A stretch of 6,263 nt of DNA from JASFJH01 sp050117725. GTDB lineage: Bacteria; Pseudomonadota; Gammaproteobacteria; AKS1. Below are positions 1 to 3,990 of the stretch, one piece after another. Position 1 is the stretch's first letter; each line of letters starts with the position of its first letter. The translations under genes were made by a program, and so were the position numbers. The DNA lies in the NCBI GenBank assembly GCA_050117725.1, contig JASFME010000136.1, positions 1-6,263 of the forward strand. Reading direction: 5' to 3'. The notes below the pieces were generated by a model. That model worked only from the letters and a program-made list of their open reading frames with translations, did not search any database and was not told the origin of the DNA.

Positions 1-64
1 TCCTTGGTTGTATTGGGATTGTTTGTCTGTTTCAGGTGCCTATTGTTAACCAGCGGGCGGGGAA
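1..64. other. Left-edge stretch with no supportable gene
   Basis: This short T-rich leader lies upstream of the tRNA promoter. Forward frame 1 stays open from the edge to a TGA inside the tRNA, but that path runs through the promoter and tRNA, so it is not credible as a gene. Frames 2 and 3 close at about 49 and 68 and could at most be the last codons of a gene to the left. I recognise no protein family, repeat or RNA here. Confidence 0.5.
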
Positions 65-94
65 TTGACAGTCGGCCGGCCGTTCGGGTAAAGT
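65..94 (+). promoter_or_regulatory. Sigma70-type promoter for tRNA-Leu
   Basis: A perfect -35 hexamer, TTGACA, lies at 65-70. TAAAGT at 89-94 is a four-of-six match to the -10 consensus, with an 18-base spacer; GTAAAG at 88-93 with a 17-base spacer is the weaker alternative. The bases after the -10 (95-101, GCGCCGC) are all G or C. That is the usual discriminator of stable-RNA promoters under stringent (ppGpp) control, so growth-rate control is inferred. Transcription would start near 100-103, leaving a leader of about 40 bases for RNase P to remove. The spacer contains a 10-base palindrome, CGGCCGGCCG (73-82), probably by chance. Confidence 0.7.
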
Positions 95-143
95 GCGCCG
101 CTTATCCGCTCCCGGGACACCCCACGGACCGGCTAGTCACCTT

Positions 144-230
144 GCCGAGGTGGTGAAATTGGTAGACACGCCAGCTTCAGGTGCTGGTGGGGGCAACCCC
201 GTGGAGGTTCGAGTCCTCTCCTCGGCACCA
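144..230 (+). tRNA. leu tRNA (CAG): tRNA-Leu, anticodon CAG
   Basis: This is a complete 87-base class II tRNA. The acceptor stem GCCGAGG (144-150) pairs with CCTCGGC (220-226), followed by discriminator A (227) and an encoded CCA (228-230). The anticodon stem CCAGC (171-175) pairs with GCTGG (183-187) around a seven-base loop whose central triplet, CAG (178-180), reads CUG leucine codons. The long variable arm at 188-202 has GGGG/CCCC pairing, typical of Leu, Ser and bacterial Tyr tRNAs. The T stem GGAGG (203-207) pairs with CCTCT (215-219) around TTCGAGT. The D arm carries the expected TTGGTAGA. It resembles E. coli tRNA-Leu(CAG) throughout. It is preceded by its own promoter and converges on the pga operon. 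The antisense strand can be translated into protein-like strings, which are artefacts. Confidence 0.98.
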
Positions 231-286
231 TTTCCTTGCTCTGTTCGATATTTCCCCGTGCATTAACGCACTGATTGTAAAACGAT
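231..286. other. Convergent gap between tRNA-Leu and pgaD
   Basis: This 56-base spacer lies between the tRNA 3' end and the pgaD stop codon and must hold whatever ends both transcripts. The only inverted repeat I see is GTGC (258-261) with GCAC (268-271) around a six-base loop. It is only four base pairs and has no T tract following it on either strand, so it is not a convincing intrinsic terminator. I see no attachment-site duplication of the tRNA 3' end here. Confidence 0.5.
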
Positions 287-733
287 TTATGCTTGACTGC
301 TGGCGACGTCGATGATCTGCCCGTCGGCTGCCTGATAGACAATCACCGAGCGCGACGCCTCGAAACGCGACATGAACGCCGGCTCGAGCCTGAAAAACTC
401 GGCCACCTGGGCATCGGTCACATGCTCGACGGGACGGCGCTTGTCCTTGCCACGGAAACGGAAAATATTCACCAGCATCCAGCTGCCATAGACAACCGCG
501 ATCGCGAGGACGGTAACGGTATACCAGCCGAGCAGTTTCAGAAAACCGAGATAACCGCCCAGTTCGATCATGTGGTAATAAAACACATTGATACCGAATA
601 ACCAGGCGACCAGGCTGATCATGGGCAACCACAGGTACAACCACAGCATCCAGAAAACCAGGGTCAGCGTGGCGAAGCCGTAGCGCTGCCGCAGGTTTTG
701 CAAATGCGGTGTTTCAATAATCAGTTCACTCAT
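287..733 (-). CDS. pgaD: PgaD, membrane partner of the PNAG synthase
   Basis: This 148-residue inner-membrane protein is the last gene of the operon. In E. coli, PgaD forms a complex with the glycosyltransferase PgaC, is required for polymerisation, and contributes to c-di-GMP-dependent activation. The sequence shows a short N terminus (MSELIIETPH, like the LII-T start of E. coli PgaD), two hydrophobic segments at about 20-48 and 62-90, then a basic juxtamembrane patch (FRFRGKDKRR, 91-100) and a soluble, presumably cytoplasmic tail to 148. E. coli PgaD is 137 residues, so the length fits. The start chosen is ATG at 733-731, which shares its A with the pgaC stop codon (TAATG) and has GAGG nine bases upstream. 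A start ten codons further upstream (763) would lie inside pgaC, adds no recognisable sequence, and is rejected. Identification rests on architecture, tail similarity (GQI near the C terminus) and position directly after pgaC. Confidence 0.93.
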   Translation of the reverse strand: MSELIIETPHLQNLRQRYGFATLTLVFWMLWLYLWLPMISLVAWLFGINVFYYHMIELGGYLGFLKLLGWYTVTVLAIAVVYGSWMLVNIFRFRGKDKRRPVEHVTDAQVAEFFRLEPAFMSRFEASRSVIVYQAADGQIIDVASSQA

Positions 734-746
734 TACTTGATACCTC
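731..746 (-). promoter_or_regulatory. pgaC-pgaD junction with Shine-Dalgarno site
   Basis: On the minus strand, GAGG (746-743) stands nine bases before the pgaD ATG (733-731). The pgaC stop codon TAA (735-733) overlaps that ATG by one base, giving TAATG. The overlap fixes the pgaD start and implies that ribosomes ending pgaC can reinitiate on pgaD, keeping the two subunits of the synthase in balance (inference). Confidence 0.75.
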
Positions 747-1995
747 GATCCGGGCTGACCCATGTCGCCCGTGTACCGCGTTTTTTGAACAGTGCCTTGG
801 GTACCGCGACCATGGTCGTGGCCACATTGATCATCCAGTACGCCATCGGGTACCAGATCATCCAGTAGTAGTATTTGCCGATCCCTTTTTCATAACGGGA
901 ATCAATCGCCAGGCTGACCGCGAACTGCAACAGGCAGGTCATGCCAAGAATCACACCGTTCCAGCCTGGCACCAGGGTCGGCACATAAAATGCCGGAGGC
1001 AGTGCGACGACCTTGCCAAGTGCCCACAAACCGACGATGGCGACCATGCTGATGGCCCAGAACACACTGGTGAAATATTCCACGTACACGATCCACATGC
1101 GCCGCTTGCGCCAACTGAACATGTTGTTGATGTACTTGAGCAACACCTCGGTGCCGCCCTGCGACCAGCGTACACGCTGGTTGAACAGGCCTTTCAGAGT
1201 TTCCGGCATGAGGATCCAGCACAGCGCATTGGGTTCGAAGCGGATGTCCCAGTGATTGAGTTGCAATTTCCAGCTGATATCGATGTCCTCGGTAACCATG
1301 TCGGTACTCCAGTATCCGACCTGGTGCAAGGCGGTGCGACGAAAACCGGCCACGACCCCGGACACGGTGAACACCCTGCCATAGATGCGTTGTGCCCGTT
1401 TGATCATGCCGATAATGGAAGAAAACTCGCCGACCTGGATCTTGCCGAGCAGGGTCGAGCGGTTGCGCACGCGCGGATTGCCGGTCACGGCGCCGACCCG
1501 GGGGCCGCTGGTCAGGTGATGCATAAGCCAGCTCGTGGCATAGCGATCCAGCAAGGCATCGCCGTCGATACAGACCAGGTATTCACTTGACGAAAACAGC
1601 ATGCCGACACGCATCGCCATGGCCTTGCCCTGGTTGGTTGCCAGGTGAATGACGCGCAATTTCGGGTAGGTATCTTTCAGTTCCTCGAGCAGTTCGGCGG
1701 TGTTGTCAGTACTGCCGTCATTGACCGCGATAATGTCGTAGTTCGCATAATCCTGCTTCGACAGGTATTCAATCGTGTCACGCAGGTTTTCACCTTCATT
1801 GTGGCAGGGCACGATGATCGAGGCGCGCGGGTTGCCCGGAATGTCCGGCACGTTTTCCAGGCAGTTATCGCCCCGGCACTCCCAGCGTACATAATAGGAG
1901 ATCGCGCCGATGATCCAGACGTAGGCCATGAACAATGGATAGTAATAGGCAAACTGCAGCAGAAACTGCCCGAGCGGCGCGAAAATGTCATTCAT
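733..1995 (-). CDS. pgaC: PgaC, PNAG synthase (GT2 glycosyltransferase)
   Basis: This 420-residue processive beta-1,6-N-acetylglucosaminyltransferase of family GT2 polymerises UDP-GlcNAc at the inner membrane and works with PgaD. One N-terminal membrane segment lies at about 16-36, the cytoplasmic GT2 domain at about 50-300, and three C-terminal membrane segments at about 303-328, 345-364 and 376-398. The catalytic signature is complete: VNDGSTD (91-97), the D144-G-D146 nucleotide/metal site in VCIDGDALLD, TED (235-237, the general-base aspartate) and QRVRW (273-277, the QxxRW motif of processive enzymes). Blocks such as GAVTGNPR and ILMPETLKGL match E. coli PgaC and staphylococcal IcaA as I recall them. 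The start chosen is ATG at 1995, which overlaps the pgaB stop as ATGA. A GTG three codons earlier (2004) is possible but less likely. E. coli PgaC is 441 residues; the missing 21 or so correspond to its first membrane helix. The IcaA-like function is the same, so specificity for PNAG is secured mainly by the pgaB and pgaD neighbours. Confidence 0.96.
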   Translation of the reverse strand: MNDIFAPLGQFLLQFAYYYPLFMAYVWIIGAISYYVRWECRGDNCLENVPDIPGNPRASIIVPCHNEGENLRDTIEYLSKQDYANYDIIAVNDGSTDNTAELLEELKDTYPKLRVIHLATNQGKAMAMRVGMLFSSSEYLVCIDGDALLDRYATSWLMHHLTSGPRVGAVTGNPRVRNRSTLLGKIQVGEFSSIIGMIKRAQRIYGRVFTVSGVVAGFRRTALHQVGYWSTDMVTEDIDISWKLQLNHWDIRFEPNALCWILMPETLKGLFNQRVRWSQGGTEVLLKYINNMFSWRKRRMWIVYVEYFTSVFWAISMVAIVGLWALGKVVALPPAFYVPTLVPGWNGVILGMTCLLQFAVSLAIDSRYEKGIGKYYYWMIWYPMAYWMINVATTMVAVPKALFKKRGTRATWVSPDRGIK

Positions 1996-2005
1996 GGCCG
2001 CCACC
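1992..2005 (-). promoter_or_regulatory. pgaB-pgaC four-base overlap and start choice
   Basis: The pgaB stop TGA (1994-1992) and the pgaC ATG (1995-1993) overlap as ATGA, a classic translational-coupling junction. A purine-rich GGTGG (2004-2000) sits five bases upstream of that ATG and can serve as a weak ribosome-binding site. The same bases include an alternative GTG start at 2004-2002, which has only pyrimidine-rich sequence before it, so the ATG is preferred. Confidence 0.65.
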
Positions 2006-3989
2006 GCGGGTAAGGAAAAGTCTCCAGCGAGATGGCCGGCCTGATCGTCTCGAGTGCCGGTTGCCCGTGCAGGAAATCATCCGGGTAATAACCAAAATGG
2101 AAGATACCCGCGCTGTGAATAGTGCGTATTTGTTCGGCAAGTACGCGCGGATCGACGTAGCGGTCTGTCTGCCAGTCCTTGGCCTGCAATTCGAAGACGG
2201 TCCGGTCCGCGGCGGCCGGCACATCGACCACCGTCTGCGCGAGCCGGCGCAGCCAGGCAGCGGCGTCATCGCCGGGAACCTTCTCCAGCCCCGGCATGGC
2301 CATGACCACGGTGTAATCGTAGGCACGCAAAAATGCCGGGTACGACTGGGCAAACCAGTGCTCCGCCTCCGGTTGCAAGACGACGCGCGCATAGATATTG
2401 CGCGCCGTCCGGATCGCAGGCCGGTACTGTCGCACCCTGTCGGCGAGCTCGTGCGTAAACGCGACCAGGTAATCGGTCTTCGCCTTCGCCCAGCGCGCGG
2501 CCAGTTCACGATCGGCACGAATCCTGTCGATGTCAGCAGGCAGGTCCCAGGCAGCACGGTAGTGTTGCAACGCCTGCTTGCCGGCGTCTTCGATATCGCT
2601 GAGCACGGCGTCATCGTGGAACAGGATGCCGGCAAAACTGGCGTGTTTCGCCAGGTCTTCGTAGATCTCGCCGATCACCCGCCTCGCCTCCGGGGCGAAC
2701 GGCGTCAGGCGATGATAACCGCCGGTTGCCGGTTCGACGTTGTTGGCGGCGATATTTTGCACCGTCATACCCGCGAGCGGATGCGGATCCGGGAAGCGAT
2801 AGGCCAGCACCGGCATCCAGGCATAAACGCGCGTACCCGCACGAGTGTACAACTGCCAGGCGACCCGGCCGAACAGGTCGGCCCGCGTCGGCAAATGCCG
2901 GTTCGGGAAATACAGCGCATCGGCGGCACCGTCGCCGTCCGGATCGGCGAAGGCCTGTAAATACACGGTGCTCACCTTCATTTGCGCAACGCGCTCAACG
3001 AGGCGATCGAGGTTGCGTTCCTGCTGTGCCGTGTCAGGGTCGAAGACATAGTCGAGATCGACATGCATGACGCGTTCGGGACGCCGCACCGGCATGTTGA
3101 GCAACGACGGCATGAGATCGGACAGTTCACCACCGTTTGCCACCAGGTTTCGGCGCACTGCATCAAGGGCATGTACCCGGTTAGGCCCATCATCGAGTGT
3201 CAGGCTGATATCCATGCCCAGGGAGCGGGCGATAGCGACGGCCGGGCGAGTGTAGGCACCGTACGGCCAGACCATGGCGCGTGGTCGCACACCGGTATGC
3301 TTGCGAATGGTATCGACACTGGCACGCAGGTCGGCACGCAGTCGCGCGCGATACTGCGCATCGTTTTCATAGTCGCCCGTATCAGGCTTGTAGATGCGCG
3401 AACTGGCAGCAGGCAGCCGGTTGCCTTGCGGGTTCGCCAGCACACCATGATGCAGATCGTAACTGTGCGAGGCGAGATCGACCAGGCCGGAGTCGCGCAA
3501 GGCGCGCACCTGTTCCCAACTCATGAAGCGTTCGCGCGGCACTGCCTGGTCACCGTAATCGACCATGCTGCCCGGTGGCGCGTCCATCCAGCTGCCGACC
3601 AGTGCCACCACCGCCGGGTAATTGAATATGCGCAGTAACGGCAACACGCGCTCGTGGACGCTGGTGTAACCGTCGTCAAAACTCAGCAACACGGCCTTGT
3701 CCGGCAACGGCCGCTGCCCGGCACGTGCTGCAAGCAGGTCGTCGAGGCTGATCACGGTGTAACCGTGTTCACGCAGCCAGGCAAACTGGTTAATCAATTC
3801 GCCGGTGGAAATGGTCAGCACGCCCGGCGTCGCCTTGCGCATATCGTCCTGCACATCGTGGTAGCACAGCACGAAAAAGTCAGATGGTAATGCCGTGCTT
3901 GACGGTAGGTCGGCACGTGCCGCAACGGCACATGCCATTAACATACCCGCCAGCCAGCCCCACCTTGTCGCGCGTGTCAGATTCAACAT
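1992..3989 (-). CDS. pgaB: PgaB, periplasmic PNAG N-deacetylase / glycoside hydrolase
   Basis: This 665-residue two-domain enzyme partially de-N-acetylates PNAG in the periplasm, which E. coli needs for export through PgaA. Its C-terminal domain belongs to the PgaB glycoside-hydrolase family (GH153). An N-terminal signal occupies about 1-26. The CE4-type deacetylase domain (about 38-295) shows H44 in CYHDV, the SFDDGY motif (D105 presumed base, D106 metal), H175 and H180 in SHSYDLHH (metal ligands by analogy with E. coli H184/H189) and VWPYG (240-244). The second domain (about 305-650) begins with VMHVDLDYVFDPD, contains STVYLQAFADPDGDG (340-354), and has GILFHDD (454-460), whose acidic pair carries the catalytic aspartate in E. 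coli and Bordetella PgaB. E. coli PgaB is 672 residues. ATG at 3989 is chosen because GGAGG lies seven bases upstream; a TTG at 4007 would place six polar residues before the signal peptide. The pgaA stop is one base upstream. Signal type is ambiguous: LMAC (17-20) resembles a lipobox, but AARA-D (23-27) would suit signal peptidase I. Confidence 0.96.
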   Translation of the reverse strand: MLNLTRATRWGWLAGMLMACAVAARADLPSSTALPSDFFVLCYHDVQDDMRKATPGVLTISTGELINQFAWLREHGYTVISLDDLLAARAGQRPLPDKAVLLSFDDGYTSVHERVLPLLRIFNYPAVVALVGSWMDAPPGSMVDYGDQAVPRERFMSWEQVRALRDSGLVDLASHSYDLHHGVLANPQGNRLPAASSRIYKPDTGDYENDAQYRARLRADLRASVDTIRKHTGVRPRAMVWPYGAYTRPAVAIARSLGMDISLTLDDGPNRVHALDAVRRNLVANGGELSDLMPSLLNMPVRRPERVMHVDLDYVFDPDTAQQERNLDRLVERVAQMKVSTVYLQAFADPDGDGAADALYFPNRHLPTRADLFGRVAWQLYTRAGTRVYAWMPVLAYRFPDPHPLAGMTVQNIAANNVEPATGGYHRLTPFAPEARRVIGEIYEDLAKHASFAGILFHDDAVLSDIEDAGKQALQHYRAAWDLPADIDRIRADRELAARWAKAKTDYLVAFTHELADRVRQYRPAIRTARNIYARVVLQPEAEHWFAQSYPAFLRAYDYTVVMAMPGLEKVPGDDAAAWLRRLAQTVVDVPAAADRTVFELQAKDWQTDRYVDPRVLAEQIRTIHSAGIFHFGYYPDDFLHGQPALETIRPAISLETFPYPRWRP

Positions 3990-3990
3990 G

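Noticed and set aside
258..271. GTGC/GCAC inverted repeat as a terminator for tRNA-Leu or pgaD
   Set aside because: It has only four base pairs, a six-base loop and no T tract on either strand.
133..342. Minus-strand reading frame of 69 codons with a string like RGLEPPRGCPHQHLKLACLP
   Set aside because: This is the antisense translation of the tRNA-Leu gene, a well-known false protein that recurs in databases. It covers the whole tRNA and has no ribosome-binding site.
177..644. Minus-strand 155-codon reading frame ending in an apparent GEDSNLHGVAPTST tail
   Set aside because: It overlaps pgaD in another frame, and its C-terminal part is again the antisense of tRNA-Leu. The pgaD frame has the membrane helices and the coupled start.
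734..763. Upstream start for pgaD giving a 158-residue protein
   Set aside because: The extra ten residues lie inside pgaC and do not resemble a PgaD N terminus; the ATG at 733 has a well-spaced GAGG and a TAATG overlap.
1935..2960. Plus-strand open frame of 341 codons opposite pgaC/pgaB
   Set aside because: It is a long antisense frame typical of GC-rich coding DNA. Its translation is arginine/glycine-rich with no recognisable domain, while the minus strand carries intact catalytic motifs of PgaB throughout.
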